Part shown: piece after piece, positions 53,700 through 63,566 of the stretch
How positions within the stretch are numbered: the first letter of the stretch is position 1
Layout of the letters: each line of letters opens with the position of its first letter
Source of the DNA: Streptomyces violaceorubidus
GTDB taxonomy: Bacteria > Actinomycetota > Actinomycetes > Streptomycetales > Streptomycetaceae
Direction: 5' to 3'
Assembly: GCF_000717995.1 (NCBI RefSeq)
Contig: NZ_JODM01000005.1
Location: 62,001-126,000, forward strand
Length of the DNA stretch: 64,000 nt
Program-made: the position numbers and the translations under genes
Notes under the pieces: generated by a model
Database searches by the model: none
The model's input: the letters and a program-made list of their open reading frames with translations, nothing else
What the model was told of the DNA's origin: nothing

Positions 53700-54761
53700 T
53701 CAGTCGGCGTCGGAGCCGGCGGTCGTCGGGTGCAGGACGAGCGGCTCGACCCGGCCCTCCAGCATGCTGCCGAGGCCCTGGACCGCGCACACGTCGGGCC
53801 GTTCCGCGATGTGCACCGGCATCCCGGTGGCCTGGCGCAGCATCTGGTCGAAGCCCGGCAGCAGGGCGCTCCCGCCGACCATCATGATCCCGCGGTCGGC
53901 GAGGTCGGCGACCAGGTCCGGCGGGCAGTCCCGCAACACCTTGCCGATGCCGTCGAGCACGGCCGTCAGCGGCGTCTGGATGGCGTTGCGCACCGTGGCG
54001 GTGTCGACCCGCACACTGCGGGCCAGCCCGGTCGCCACGTCCCGGCCGTGGATCTCGGTGGACGCCGGTCCCTGCGGGGTCAGCCCGTTGCCGGACAGGG
54101 CGAGCTGCAACGGGCGCACGGACTGGCTGGGCAGCACCAGCTCGTGCTGGTGGCGCAGCAGCTGCACGATCGCGTGGTCCACGGCCTCGCCGCCCACCGG
54201 GATGCGCTCGGCGGTGACGATCGAGCCGAGGGAGAGCACCGCGACCTGCGTGGCGTGCGCGCCGCACACCATGATCATGGTCGCCTCGGGCTGCTCCACC
54301 GGCAGTCCGCAGCCGACCGCCGCCGCGATGAGCGTGTCCACGAGCTCCACCCGGCGCGCCCCGAGCCCGACCAGCGTCTCGATCGCCGCGCGCTGGGACA
54401 GCGGATCCGCGTCGTGCGGGGTGCAGACGGCGGCCCGCAGCCGGGGCTTGCGGCGCAGGGTGCGGCGGATCCGGTCGCCGAGCAGGTGGCGCAGCATGCG
54501 CTGGGCCATCTCGATGTCGACCACCGTGCCGCCGGAGACGGGCCGTACGACGCGGATGTAGCCCGGGGTACGGCCGGTCATCTTCTCCGCGAACTCGCCG
54601 ACCGCGATGAGCGCGCCCGTGCGGGTGTTGACCGCCGCGGCGGACGGCTGGTCGACGACGAGCCCGGCCCCCTTCACATAGACGCGGGTCCGCGCCGCGC
54701 CCAGGTCGACGGCGAAGTGGCAGCGGCGCAGCGCCTCCAGACTGGCGGTACTGGCGGTCAT
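53700..54761 (-). CDS. mbl: MreB-like cytoskeletal protein Mbl
   Basis: A 353-residue actin-fold ATPase that polymerises under the membrane and takes part in spore-wall synthesis in Streptomyces. The phosphate-1 loop is FAVDLGAARTRVYVKGAGLV. The connect motif includes AVCTPHDADPLSQRAAIETL, and the adenosine motif is IMMVGGSALLPGFDQML. The length equals MreB, but the N-terminus lacks the usual MreB ...DLGTANT... Thr set (it has DLGAARTR), which marks a divergent paralogue away from the mreBCD operon. Mbl is assigned from the S. coelicolor neighbourhood. GGGAGG lies before the ATG at 54761. Confidence 0.85.
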   Translation of the reverse strand: MTASTASLEALRRCHFAVDLGAARTRVYVKGAGLVVDQPSAAAVNTRTGALIAVGEFAEKMTGRTPGYIRVVRPVSGGTVVDIEMAQRMLRHLLGDRIRRTLRRKPRLRAAVCTPHDADPLSQRAAIETLVGLGARRVELVDTLIAAAVGCGLPVEQPEATMIMVCGAHATQVAVLSLGSIVTAERIPVGGEAVDHAIVQLLRHQHELVLPSQSVRPLQLALSGNGLTPQGPASTEIHGRDVATGLARSVRVDTATVRNAIQTPLTAVLDGIGKVLRDCPPDLVADLADRGIMMVGGSALLPGFDQMLRQATGMPVHIAERPDVCAVQGLGSMLEGRVEPLVLHPTTAGSDAD

Positions 54762-54902
54762 GGCGAATCCTCCCGAGAGCGCGGACCGTGCGGGGCCGCC
54801 CGGTGGACGGCCTCCTAGCACCGATCGTGCGCGGCGGCGCGGCCGGGCGCCCGTTGGAGGGGGCCGGGCGGGGGGCCGCTGAACGGGGGGCGCGCGGAGC
54901 GT

Positions 54903-57900
54903 TCAGCGGTCCTCGGCGGCCGTGAGCAGCGGACGCAGGTCCGGTACGAGCAGCACCCGGTCGTCCGCCGCGGTCAGCTCCCGCCGGGTCTCCTCGTCGG
55001 GCCCGTGGCCGACGAAGGGCAGACCGATCGCGCGGGCGGCGGACTGCCCGGCGACGGAGGAGCCGATCAGCACGCAGTCTCCGGCGGGGGCGTCGAGCCG
55101 GTCCAGCGCCCGGAGCAGGACGTCCGGGTCGGGCATGAGGCGGGTGAGGTCGGCGCCCCTGCCGTGCACGTCACCCGGCAGGGCGGGCAGCAGACCGCGT
55201 CGTCTCAGGTACCCGGTGACCGGTTCGGGAGCCCGGTCGGTCACCACCGCGGTGGGCACACCGCGGGTGTGCAGCGCCCGGACCAGCCGGTCGGCCAGGG
55301 GCGTCGGCTGCGCGGTGCGGGCCGCCCGCGCCTCGTGCCGGTCGAGCCGGACCCGCACGGCGGGAGCGAGCCGGTGGCCGGCGAGGGCGCGGACGAAGTC
55401 CAGGGTGCCGGCGTATCCGCCCGCGGTGACCCGGGGCAGCGGAACTCCCGCCAGGGCCTCATCGGGGTCGCGCTCCTCGACGAAGAGCCGCGCGATGTCC
55501 AGCAGCACCTCCCGCTCCGCCGCGGGCCGGTACAGCCGGGCCAGCACGTCGTCGAAGCAGAGCAGGACGCAGCGGGCGCCGGTGATCAGGTCCGCGGGGG
55601 AGCGCGCCGTGCGGCGGAGGGCGAGCGGGGACGTGTCGCCCGTCCGGTGGACGTGCCAGGTGACCACGTAACCGGGTACGCGGAACCGCTCGAAGGAGCC
55701 GTCCCGTCGCTCCCGGACGGCGGCGAGCGGCTTCCGGAGGTGCTCGGCGACCACCTCGCGCAGGTCGGTCGCGCGGTGGCGCACCGCCTCGACGGGGTCC
55801 TCGACCCGCCATGTGACGTCGACGCCCGCGAACGGAGTGGCGAGCCGGTGATCGGTCAGGTCGACCTCGAAGTAGCGCCACGCCGCGCGGGAGGCCGCGG
55901 GGGCCGAGCGGGCCCGTTCGGCGTCCGGCGGCGCCAGGGTGCCGTCGGGCAGCCGCAGGACGACGGCCCGGGAGGCGTCGCCCGGCACGGGGAGCCGCCC
56001 GTCGGACGGCAGGGGGAAGGGGCCGCTCACCGCCCCGGCGTCCGACGCCGCCGCCGGCGGGGGCACGGCACCGTCGATCAGCCGGTACCAGCCGGTGTCG
56101 TCGGGCAGGGGCCGGAAGAGGTCCGGCGGGAAGGCGGGCCCGTCCTGGTCCTCCTCGCACACCTCGTCGTAGTAGAGGGAGTCCGAGAGGGCGACGACCG
56201 CCTGCGCGGGCGAGGCGTCCAGGACCGCCCCGACCGATGTCCCGGCGGCCCGGAAGGTCTCCTCCCCGGCACCGTCCAGCCGGAACTCCACCTGCCAGAA
56301 CTCCGCGCGCAGCCGACGGCCGCCCAGGTGCGGCAGCAGCCGGGGCAGACCGGCCACGGTCGCCCTCAGCAGCGGGGCGGCCTCGACGCGCGGTGCCATC
56401 AGCACCAGCAGGCCGCCGTCGTCGTCCAGGAGCTGGTAGGAGGCGCCGTCCATGCCGCTGTCTGTCAGCAGGCCCGCGACCAGGCCGTGCAGGGCCGCGA
56501 GGGCACCGGAGTCCACCGGGTGTCCCGTGCTTCTCGGGTTCCCCGGGCCCTCCGGGCCTCCCGGGCCTCCCGGGCCTCCCGGGCCTCCCGGGCCTCCCGG
56601 GCCTCCCGGGCCTCCCGGGCCTCCCGGGCCCTCCGGCTCGTCGGTGAAGGCGTAGCGGGCGCAGGCGCGGAAGCCGGTGTCCAGGTCGTCCTCCGGGCCG
56701 TCCTCCCCGTCGTCCTCGGGGGCGCGGGTTCCCCCGTCGCCCGGGTCGGGGCGCGGCTCCTCGTCCCGTTCGGGTTCCGGTCGCAGTCCCTCCTCCCTCT
56801 CCTCCCGCTCCGCCCCGTCCGCCGGGGCCCGTGCCGTGTCGTGTTCCGCGTCGTCCGCCGGCAGCGGCGTCCACAGGTCGTCCTCCGTGGGGAAGGGGCC
56901 CTCCGGCAGCTCGTCCGGCGCGGACACGACGGATCCGGTGCCGTCCGGGTCGTAGGGGCGCTCCTCGTACTCCGACCACGGCGCGTCCTCCGCCGGTACG
57001 GCGTGCTCCTCGCGCAGCTCCCGGCCCAGGGCGGCCAGGGCCGGGCTGCGCCCGCCGGACAGCTCGTACTCCTCGTACACCTCCAGCGCCTCCTCGCCCC
57101 GGCCCTGGCGGCGCAGGGCGATCAGGTACAGGCGGCGGAAGTCCTCCCGGTGCGGGTGGGACCGCAGCAGGCCGGCCAGTTCCGTGGCGGCGCGGTCGTA
57201 CTCGCCGAGCGTCAGGTCGAGTTCGGCGCGCTTGGTGTGCAGGGCCAGCCGCAGCCGCAGCAGGCGGGTGCGGGCGGTGCGGGCCGCGGGGCCGGGCACG
57301 TCCGCCAGGGGCTCGGCCCCGCCCCACAGCGCCAGCGCCTCGGTGACCAGGGCGTGGGCCTCGGCGGGCGCGTCGCGCAGACCGGCGGCGTCGGCGCGCC
57401 GCACCAACTCGTCGCAGCGCACCAGGTCCAGGTCGTCGGCGCTGGTGTGCAGGGCGTAACCGTGCGCCGACTTCGCGAGGACGCCCGGGCCCAGGACGTC
57501 CGCCAGCCGCGTCGCCAGCCGGGTCACCTCGCCCCGCGGGTTGCGGGGCTCGTCGCCCGGGTCCCACAGCCCCCACCGCAGCTCCTCGTGCGTCACCGTG
57601 CGGCCGTGCTTGAGCAGCAGCATCGCGAGCAGCGCGCGCACCTCGGGGTCGGGACGGGTCGCGCCGTCCGGGAGGCCGACCCGCAACGGGCCCAGGGCGC
57701 GGTAGCGGCGCGGCCGGTACGCCTCCTTCGCCCGGGTGAGCAGGTGCGGGTCCGCGAGCAGTTCGAGACCGCGGGCCTGGGCCGCCGACGAGGTCGACAT
57801 CAGCTGGTCGAGGGCGTGCGCGTAGTGGATGCGCAGCGCGGGCGGCAGCCGGTCCAGGCGGCGGGAGTCGATCGGGACGGCCGGGCGCGCGGCCCCCGAC

Positions 57901-60152
57901 GTCAGGCGCAGCAGCACGTCGCACAGGGCGCGCAGGTCCGCGGAGCGTCTCCCCGGCCCCGAGGCCAGCCGCGGCTCGAACAGGCTCAGCCGGACCGTGC
58001 CGTCCGGCAGGAGGACCACGCCGGACGCCTCCAGGCCCCCGTGCGCGAGGCCCGCCCGGTGCAGTGCGGTGAGCGCCCGGGCCAGCTGCGCGCCCACCGA
58101 CACCGTCAGCGGCACCGGCAGCCGCCGGTCGTCGGTCCGGGTGAGGGCGCCCAGCGCTATGCCGTCGAGGTGCTCCATCACGACGTACGGGACGTCGTCC
58201 TCGATGCCCGCGTCGAGCACGGTCACCAGGTTGGGGTGGGAGAGCCCCGTCAGCCGGCCCGCGTTGCGCAGGAACGCCTGGCGCGAGGCCGGGTCGGTGT
58301 CCGCGTCGTGCAGCCGGATCGCCACCGTACGGTGCGCCGACGAGGGGTCCGGCGCCGTCCGGTCCGGTCCGGTGTCCTCCGCCAGCCAGATGCTCCCGGA
58401 CGGGGTGAGCCGGCGCGTCGGCCGGTAGCGGGCGCCCAGGGCGCGCGGGAAGGGCGACGCGACGGCGGGCCGCTCGCGCACCGTCAGCTGCCGGGCGCTC
58501 TTCTCGCTGATCGACGCGAACGACTCGCTCGCGTCGGCCCGCTCGGTGCCCTCCCGGGAGGGCACCAGCGCCCGGAACTCGCCCGGCGAGCGGCCCGCCC
58601 GCTCGTCGATCAGGCCGCCGGTGCGCAGCAGCAGTTCATGGGTGCGGTCGCGGGCGGTGCGCGGCAGCCCGCGCAGGAGCAGCGCGCGCACGCCGGGACG
58701 GAAGGCGTAGGAGCCGGGCGGCCCGGGGACCGCGGTGAGCAGTCCGCCGAGGATGACCTCGGCCAGGTGCTGGGGCCGCGGGTCCGGCTCGACCGCGGCC
58801 TGCACCAGCCGCATCACCGGCAGATCGGGGCGTCCGAGCGCGAGATGGCCGGCCAGCCGGTAGGCCTGCGGGGAGGCGCTGGCGCGGAAGCGCAGGACCA
58901 GCTCCTCGGCGGACAGCCGCGCGAGGTCGGTGCGGTCGTCGGCGTCGGCGGGCAACGGGCGGTGCAGCGCGGCGGCCGCCCCCGGGTACGGGGTCCCGCC
59001 CGGACTCGCCACCAGCGCGGCCCAGTTGGCCAGCCACTCGGGCCCCGGCTCCAGCACCGGGAGGTACGCCGCGCCCTCGGGAGCCCGGGGCGCCGCGTCG
59101 TCGTACGGCGTGAAGGCGAGCGAGGCGCTGGGGGCGGCCCGGTGCGGGGCGGACAGCCGGCCCGGGACCGGCGGCAGGGCGGTGTCCCGCCACAACTGCT
59201 CGGGCAGCGGCTGGAGCACGGCCAGCGGTGAGCGGCGCGCCCAGCGGCGCAGCGCGCCGAACCACCGGGTGCCGGCCGGGCCCTCGCGCCACTGGGGTCC
59301 CATGCAGTCGCTGATCAGCAGCATGACCGTACGGCCGTCGGCGGGGATCTGGGCCCCGTCGCCACCGACCGTGCCGTCGGCCTCGGCGCGGTGCAGGGTG
59401 ACGGTGCGGAAGACGCCCGACTGGGCGAGCGCGGCGTGCAGTTCGCGGACCAGGGGCTGCCAGACGGGCATCGTGGGGCCCACGTCGTGCACCAGGTGCA
59501 GACGCAGCCACCGCTCCCGTACGGGGCGCAGCACGGGCAGCCACCACTCGGGTGCGGCGCCCAGACGCGCGATGCGGTCGGCGGTGGCGGTTTCGTCCAC
59601 CTCGTGGCCGACGGGCGCGGCGCTGCGGCGCTTGAGGGGACGCAGGGAACGTTGCAGCGCCAGCGGGTGACGGAGCATCGGCGGTGCGGGCGCGAGCAGG
59701 GCGCTGTGCGGCTGGGCCGTCGAGGTGCCCGGGGGCGGGGCCGGGGACGGCAGGCGCAGAGGGGTGCGGGAGCCGGGGGAGGGAGCGGGCCCGGGCGGCC
59801 CGTCGTCCCAGGGCCGTTGCCCCGGCGCCTGCTCCCGCTGCCGGTCCGCGTCCCGGTCCCCGTCCCCGCGCGGGCCCCGCGCGTGCTCGTGCCGTCGCCC
59901 CTCGCGCTCCCCGTCCTGCTCCGGGTGCTCGTCCGGGTCGGCTCCGGGGGCCGGGGGCGGCTGCCCGGCCCGCGTTCCGGACGCCGGGCCGTCGCGCTGG
60001 TCCGCCGCGGGCTCCATCTGCCCGGCCAGCCAGAGGAGTTCGGCCAGCTCCAGCGGGGTCGGGCGGGCACCCGTGGCCGCCGCCCGGCCGAGGAGGTCGG
60101 CGAGGCGGGGCAGGGGCGGGGGGTCCGGTGCGCCGGGGAGTTCGGTGGACAT
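54903..60152 (-). CDS. giant multidomain protein: vWA-like/SAV_2336-type N-terminus, pseudokinase, SARP, collagen-like tract, degenerate HAD
   Basis: A 1749-residue cytoplasmic protein. Approximate order: residues 1-180 a disordered start; 200-520 a SAV_2336-like region with a degenerate vWA-type pattern ([17 protein letters not shown], then [16 protein letters not shown]); 565-790 a kinase fold with catalytic residues lost (VAIRL for [13 protein letters not shown] for HRDLKPxN, no DFG); 815-1050 a SARP winged helix plus BTAD repeats ([20 protein letters not shown]); 1170-1205 GGP repeats; and about 1530-1749 a HAD fold whose nucleophile Asp is Cys ([12 protein letters not shown]) and whose motifs III and IV are altered. 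It overlaps the AAA+ gene by TGATG. It is probably a regulated transcription-factor scaffold. Confidence 0.85.
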   Translation of the reverse strand: MSTELPGAPDPPPLPRLADLLGRAAATGARPTPLELAELLWLAGQMEPAADQRDGPASGTRAGQPPPAPGADPDEHPEQDGEREGRRHEHARGPRGDGDRDADRQREQAPGQRPWDDGPPGPAPSPGSRTPLRLPSPAPPPGTSTAQPHSALLAPAPPMLRHPLALQRSLRPLKRRSAAPVGHEVDETATADRIARLGAAPEWWLPVLRPVRERWLRLHLVHDVGPTMPVWQPLVRELHAALAQSGVFRTVTLHRAEADGTVGGDGAQIPADGRTVMLLISDCMGPQWREGPAGTRWFGALRRWARRSPLAVLQPLPEQLWRDTALPPVPGRLSAPHRAAPSASLAFTPYDDAAPRAPEGAAYLPVLEPGPEWLANWAALVASPGGTPYPGAAAALHRPLPADADDRTDLARLSAEELVLRFRASASPQAYRLAGHLALGRPDLPVMRLVQAAVEPDPRPQHLAEVILGGLLTAVPGPPGSYAFRPGVRALLLRGLPRTARDRTHELLLRTGGLIDERAGRSPGEFRALVPSREGTERADASESFASISEKSARQLTVRERPAVASPFPRALGARYRPTRRLTPSGSIWLAEDTGPDRTAPDPSSAHRTVAIRLHDADTDPASRQAFLRNAGRLTGLSHPNLVTVLDAGIEDDVPYVVMEHLDGIALGALTRTDDRRLPVPLTVSVGAQLARALTALHRAGLAHGGLEASGVVLLPDGTVRLSLFEPRLASGPGRRSADLRALCDVLLRLTSGAARPAVPIDSRRLDRLPPALRIHYAHALDQLMSTSSAAQARGLELLADPHLLTRAKEAYRPRRYRALGPLRVGLPDGATRPDPEVRALLAMLLLKHGRTVTHEELRWGLWDPGDEPRNPRGEVTRLATRLADVLGPGVLAKSAHGYALHTSADDLDLVRCDELVRRADAAGLRDAPAEAHALVTEALALWGGAEPLADVPGPAARTARTRLLRLRLALHTKRAELDLTLGEYDRAATELAGLLRSHPHREDFRRLYLIALRRQGRGEEALEVYEEYELSGGRSPALAALGRELREEHAVPAEDAPWSEYEERPYDPDGTGSVVSAPDELPEGPFPTEDDLWTPLPADDAEHDTARAPADGAEREEREEGLRPEPERDEEPRPDPGDGGTRAPEDDGEDGPEDDLDTGFRACARYAFTDEPEGPGGPGGPGGPGGPGGPGGPGGPGGPEGPGNPRSTGHPVDSGALAALHGLVAGLLTDSGMDGASYQLLDDDGGLLVLMAPRVEAAPLLRATVAGLPRLLPHLGGRRLRAEFWQVEFRLDGAGEETFRAAGTSVGAVLDASPAQAVVALSDSLYYDEVCEEDQDGPAFPPDLFRPLPDDTGWYRLIDGAVPPPAAASDAGAVSGPFPLPSDGRLPVPGDASRAVVLRLPDGTLAPPDAERARSAPAASRAAWRYFEVDLTDHRLATPFAGVDVTWRVEDPVEAVRHRATDLREVVAEHLRKPLAAVRERRDGSFERFRVPGYVVTWHVHRTGDTSPLALRRTARSPADLITGARCVLLCFDDVLARLYRPAAEREVLLDIARLFVEERDPDEALAGVPLPRVTAGGYAGTLDFVRALAGHRLAPAVRVRLDRHEARAARTAQPTPLADRLVRALHTRGVPTAVVTDRAPEPVTGYLRRRGLLPALPGDVHGRGADLTRLMPDPDVLLRALDRLDAPAGDCVLIGSSVAGQSAARAIGLPFVGHGPDEETRRELTAADDRVLLVPDLRPLLTAAEDR
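56545..56634 (-). repeat. 9-bp tandem repeat encoding a collagen-like GGP tract
   Basis: Ten consecutive 9-bp units, eight of them exact GGGCCTCCC on the plus strand, framed by GGGCCCTCC at each end. On the coding strand they give (GGP)n inside the SARP fusion protein. Copy number is likely to vary by slippage without breaking the frame. Confidence 0.92.
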
Positions 60153-61177
60153 CAGAAGGTGTCGGGCCCCGCGGACCGGCCGAGGTACGGCATCAGCCGC
60201 TCGGCCAGCTCGTCCAGGGAATCGGCGCCCAGACCGGAGGAACGGGCCAGGTAGATGGCGTTGAGCAGCTGGTCCGTGGCCAGTTCCCCGCTGCCCACCC
60301 GGGACAGGAACCGGTGGATCAGTTGGCGCGCGTACCCGTCGGGCTCGCCCAGGTGGGCGCGGACGATCTCGGCGAGGTGGTCGTCGTCGGGCTGGCGCAG
60401 CCGCAGCGAGACGCAGCGGCGCAGGAAGGCGGGCGGGAACTCGCGCTCGCCGTTGCTGGTGAGGACGACGAAGGGGAAGGCCTTGCAGCGGACCCGGCCG
60501 CGCTCCACCGGCACCCGCTGGTCGGCGCCGTCGATCAGGACCTCGGCGTGGGGGCCGGGGGCCTCCCGGGAGGCCCGGACGAGCTCGGGGATCTCGTACT
60601 GGCCCTCCTCCAGGACGTGCAGCAGGTCGTTCGGCAGGTCGAGGTCGCTCTTGTCGATCTCGTCGATGAGCAGGGCGCGCGGTCGGGCGTAGGGCAGCAG
60701 GGCGGTGCCGAGCGGGCCCAGGCGCAGGTGGTCCTCGACGCCGGTGGCGGCGGCCGGGGTGTCGGACGGCTGGGCGGTGTGGCGGGCCGCGTACAGGCGG
60801 GAGAGCGGGTCGTAGGTGTAGAGGCCGTCGCCCAGGGTGCTGCGGCTGGTGATGTTCCACCTGAGGACCGGGCCGAGCCGCAGCTCACGGGCGACCGCGT
60901 AGGCGAGGGACGACTTCCCGGTGCCGGGCGGCCCGGTGACCAGCAGCGGACGCCGCAGGTACAGGGCCGCGTTGACCAGTTGCACCGTGTCCTCGGTGGC
61001 CTGGTAGGTCGCGGCCCGGTGGGTGCGGTCGGGCGAGGCGGCCGCCGTGTCGCCGTCCGCGTCCGGCGGATCGAGCACGGGGCCGCCGTCGAAGTCCCGC
61101 CAGGGCGGGGGCGGGGGCAGCCGGGTGATGCCGTCGTGGGGGTCGGGCGCGCCGGTGTAGACGGGCCACAGGGGCAT
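60152..61177 (-). CDS. MoxR-like AAA+ ATPase
   Basis: A 341-residue single AAA+ module. Walker A is [18 protein letters not shown], Walker B is [19 protein letters not shown], sensor 1 lies in [11 protein letters not shown], and the arginine finger is [15 protein letters not shown] Pro-rich 90-residue N-terminus precedes the core. MoxR-type ATPases typically remodel a partner with a vWA domain, and the downstream overlapping gene encodes a vWA-like N-terminus. The start at 61177 is preceded by GGAGAGAAG. In predicted NTP-dependent conflict systems a MoxR ATPase, a vWA protein and a VMAP protein form a ternary unit, as appears here. Confidence 0.9.
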   Translation of the reverse strand: MPLWPVYTGAPDPHDGITRLPPPPPWRDFDGGPVLDPPDADGDTAAASPDRTHRAATYQATEDTVQLVNAALYLRRPLLVTGPPGTGKSSLAYAVARELRLGPVLRWNITSRSTLGDGLYTYDPLSRLYAARHTAQPSDTPAAATGVEDHLRLGPLGTALLPYARPRALLIDEIDKSDLDLPNDLLHVLEEGQYEIPELVRASREAPGPHAEVLIDGADQRVPVERGRVRCKAFPFVVLTSNGEREFPPAFLRRCVSLRLRQPDDDHLAEIVRAHLGEPDGYARQLIHRFLSRVGSGELATDQLLNAIYLARSSGLGADSLDELAERLMPYLGRSAGPDTF

Positions 61178-61248
61178 GGGTTCTTCTCTCCGGGCGGTCG
61201 GTGCGGCGGACGTTTCATCTCGGTTCGTCGGGGGCGCGGCGCGGCGGT

Positions 61249-62904
61249 TCAGCCGACCGGGGAGTGGAGCAGGGCGGGCGGCTCGGCGAAGCAGCGGGGG
61301 TCGTCCCACAGGAGCTGGACGTCCCGCGCCCAGTGCTCGTCCGGGGCGTCCGACGCGTCCGCCGTCTCGCGCAACTTCATTACCAGGCGCGGGAGTTCGG
61401 CCGGCGGCACGCCCGTCACGGACGCCGCCAGCTCGTCGAGGAACGCCGTGCCGGCGCAACGGCCGTCGGGTCCCTCGTCGCCGGGGCAGTCCCGGCGCGG
61501 CCACAGCAGCACGGGGACCGGGAGAGTGAGGCCGACCTCGAAGTACTCCGGCGCGGCCGAGGGCGGGGTGGCGAAACCGGCCAGCTCCGCGTCCTCCCGC
61601 AGCCGTTTGCGCAGTCCGGCCGGCCGCTCGCGGGTGTCGCAGTCCACGCGGTGCAGCGTGCCGCCCGGGCCGGAGCCGAGCCTGCGCCACCTCTTGCGCA
61701 GCTGGTGGCGCAGGCGCCCGCTGCGGTGGCGGTACCGGTCGGTCACCACCAGCGGGTAGGCGCAGCCCAGCGGCGTGGAGTCGTCCTGACCGCACTCCCA
61801 GTGCGCCACCGGTTCGTTCAGCCACTCGCGCGGGAGCACGAAGGTGAGCAGTTCGTCGGCGCCGGGATCGAGCTGGGCGCACGCCTCGTCGATGCGTTCC
61901 TGGACGAAGGAGCGCACCGCGCCGCGGGCCAGCCGGCGCGAGCCCACCGGGCGGCGCTGCCCGTCCCGGTAGGCGGACACCTCGACGGTGACCTGGTCGG
62001 CGCCGGCCCCGCTGTGGTCGATCTCCACGACGATGGGCGACCAGGTCGCGGGGCGCGGCGGCGGGGCGTGCAGCCGCTCGGTCAGCCGGTCGGCGAACCG
62101 GGCCACGGCCGCCGGGTCCGGCACCTCCCACTGCACGTACGCGGCGGCCTGGCGCAGCGAGGCGAAACCGCCCTGCGGCAGCGGCGGGTCGAAGTCGTCC
62201 ATGGCGGAGACGTACAGCCGGTTCGGGTCGCAGTCCAGGCCCGCCTCCTCGGCCCGGCGCACCAGCGCGTACAGCCGCCTGCGGGCGTCCGCCCGGTGAC
62301 CGGGGGTGGGCACCAGCTCGCCCAGCTCCGGCCAGTAGCGCGCCATGACCTCGACGGGCAGCATCCTGCCGACCCGCACGTCCCGTGCACCGGCGACGGC
62401 GGAGACCATGCCGACGACCGTGCCGTCGGCCAGCGTCAGCGCCGCGCCGCTGAACCCGGCGGCCAGCGGCTGCCCGTGCCCCGTGAGCGCCTCCAACTGG
62501 ACCCACTCGCCGGAGATGAGCGGTCCCGGCAGGGCGCGGTAGGAGGCGAGCATGCCCTCGTCGTACCCCTTGGGGAAGCCGTAGGCGATCAGCTCGGGGA
62601 CGGGGGCGGTCCGCTCCGTGCCGGGCCGGGCGAAGACGGCCGGGGTGAGCGGCACCTCCCGGTCCAGCTCCAGTACGGCCAGGTCCCCGAGGTCGGCGGC
62701 GCCCTCCCGCCAGCCGCCGTGCACGGCGACCGTGCCGGACAGCTCGCCCAGCTCCCGGCGCCCCGGGAAGGTCACCGTCACCGGCGCGCGGTCGGCCCAC
62801 CGGACGACATGGGCGCAGGTGAGCAACCGGCGGGCGGAGACGAGGAATCCGGCGCCGACCTCCTTGCCGCACTCGACGCGGGCGTGCCACGCGGCACCGC
62901 TCAT
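61249..62904 (-). CDS. trypsin-like protease fused to VMAP-C-like region
   Basis: A 551-residue intracellular protein without a signal peptide. The N-terminal trypsin fold keeps its catalytic triad: His in RRLLTCAHVVRW (residue 32), Asp in DLGDLAVLELD, and Ser in LAAGFSGAALTLADG. The middle, about 215-330, is a helical linker. The C-terminal 200 residues match the VMAP-C pattern: TFVLPREWLNEPVAHWECG, PLGCAYPLVVTDRY and RKRWRRLGSGPGG, ending in DVQLLWDDPRCFAEPPALLH. In that family the protease activates or destroys a partner after the ATPase senses a trigger. Its ATG overlaps the upstream stop (ATGA). Confidence 0.85.
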   Translation of the reverse strand: MSGAAWHARVECGKEVGAGFLVSARRLLTCAHVVRWADRAPVTVTFPGRRELGELSGTVAVHGGWREGAADLGDLAVLELDREVPLTPAVFARPGTERTAPVPELIAYGFPKGYDEGMLASYRALPGPLISGEWVQLEALTGHGQPLAAGFSGAALTLADGTVVGMVSAVAGARDVRVGRMLPVEVMARYWPELGELVPTPGHRADARRRLYALVRRAEEAGLDCDPNRLYVSAMDDFDPPLPQGGFASLRQAAAYVQWEVPDPAAVARFADRLTERLHAPPPRPATWSPIVVEIDHSGAGADQVTVEVSAYRDGQRRPVGSRRLARGAVRSFVQERIDEACAQLDPGADELLTFVLPREWLNEPVAHWECGQDDSTPLGCAYPLVVTDRYRHRSGRLRHQLRKRWRRLGSGPGGTLHRVDCDTRERPAGLRKRLREDAELAGFATPPSAAPEYFEVGLTLPVPVLLWPRRDCPGDEGPDGRCAGTAFLDELAASVTGVPPAELPRLVMKLRETADASDAPDEHWARDVQLLWDDPRCFAEPPALLHSPVG

Positions 62905-63341
62905 GACAGCGCGGCGGCGTCCGGGGCCCCGGGACGCGCCGGGGACGGAGGGGTCTCGGAAGGCGTCGGGGACGGCTGCGGCTCGGGGCGCGTCGCGGAC
63001 GGCCGCGGCTCGGGGCGGAACGGGGAGGGCTGCGGCGACCAGCTCAGTCTCACCACCAGATGGCCCTCGGCCGAGCCCTTCGCGATGACCGCGCCGGCCT
63101 CGGCGCTCAGCTTGACCCCGAACTCCAGCTCCACCGCGTCGGGTCTGAGCGAGCCGTCCCGGAAGACCCGCAGTGCGGACGAGGCCGCCGCCCGCACACC
63201 GTCCAGCGAGTCCTCGAAGGTGCGGGCCGCGCGGGCCGGGCCGTCGCCGCGCGAGACCAGCCGGGCGCCGTCCTCGTCCTCGACGCCCTCGGCGACCACC
63301 CGCACGCCGTCCTCGGTCCTGAACTCGACCAACCCGTCCAT
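62901..63341 (-). CDS. trypsin co-occurring domain 1 (trypco1, CU044_2847 family) protein
   Basis: A 146-residue protein. The family pattern is clear: GLVEFRTEDGVRVVAEGVED at the start, then RTFEDSLDGVRAAASSALRV and VELEFGVKLSAEAGAVIAKG, followed by SAEGHLVVRLSW. A Pro/Thr/Ser-rich disordered tail follows. This domain is known only beside trypsin-like genes of NTP-dependent conflict systems and is thought to be a protease partner or substrate. I prefer the ATG at 63341, where the conserved domain begins; the start at 63389 would add 16 unconserved residues. The stop overlaps the trypsin start (ATGA). First gene of the four-gene operon. Confidence 0.85.
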   Translation of the reverse strand: MDGLVEFRTEDGVRVVAEGVEDEDGARLVSRGDGPARAARTFEDSLDGVRAAASSALRVFRDGSLRPDAVELEFGVKLSAEAGAVIAKGSAEGHLVVRLSWSPQPSPFRPEPRPSATRPEPQPSPTPSETPPSPARPGAPDAAALS

Positions 63342-63566
63342 GACGCCGCTCGCTCCCCGTGTGCCGTACGTGTCCGTGCGCAGCACCATTGTGACGGACG
63401 GTACTCGGCCGTGTCCGTCCCGCGCCGCCGCTCCGTTCGGCCCCTGGCGGAAACCCGCCAGGGCGACTAACCGCCGCCCCTGGTCAACTTCCTTGCCCCG
63501 CAGGCCCCCTGAGACTGCTCACAGCACTCGTCACAGCACTCTACGACGACACGAAGAGAGACGTGG

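Noticed and set aside
56545..56634. CRISPR-like array
   Set aside because: The repeats are 9 bp, contiguous, without spacers, and lie in frame in a coding region.
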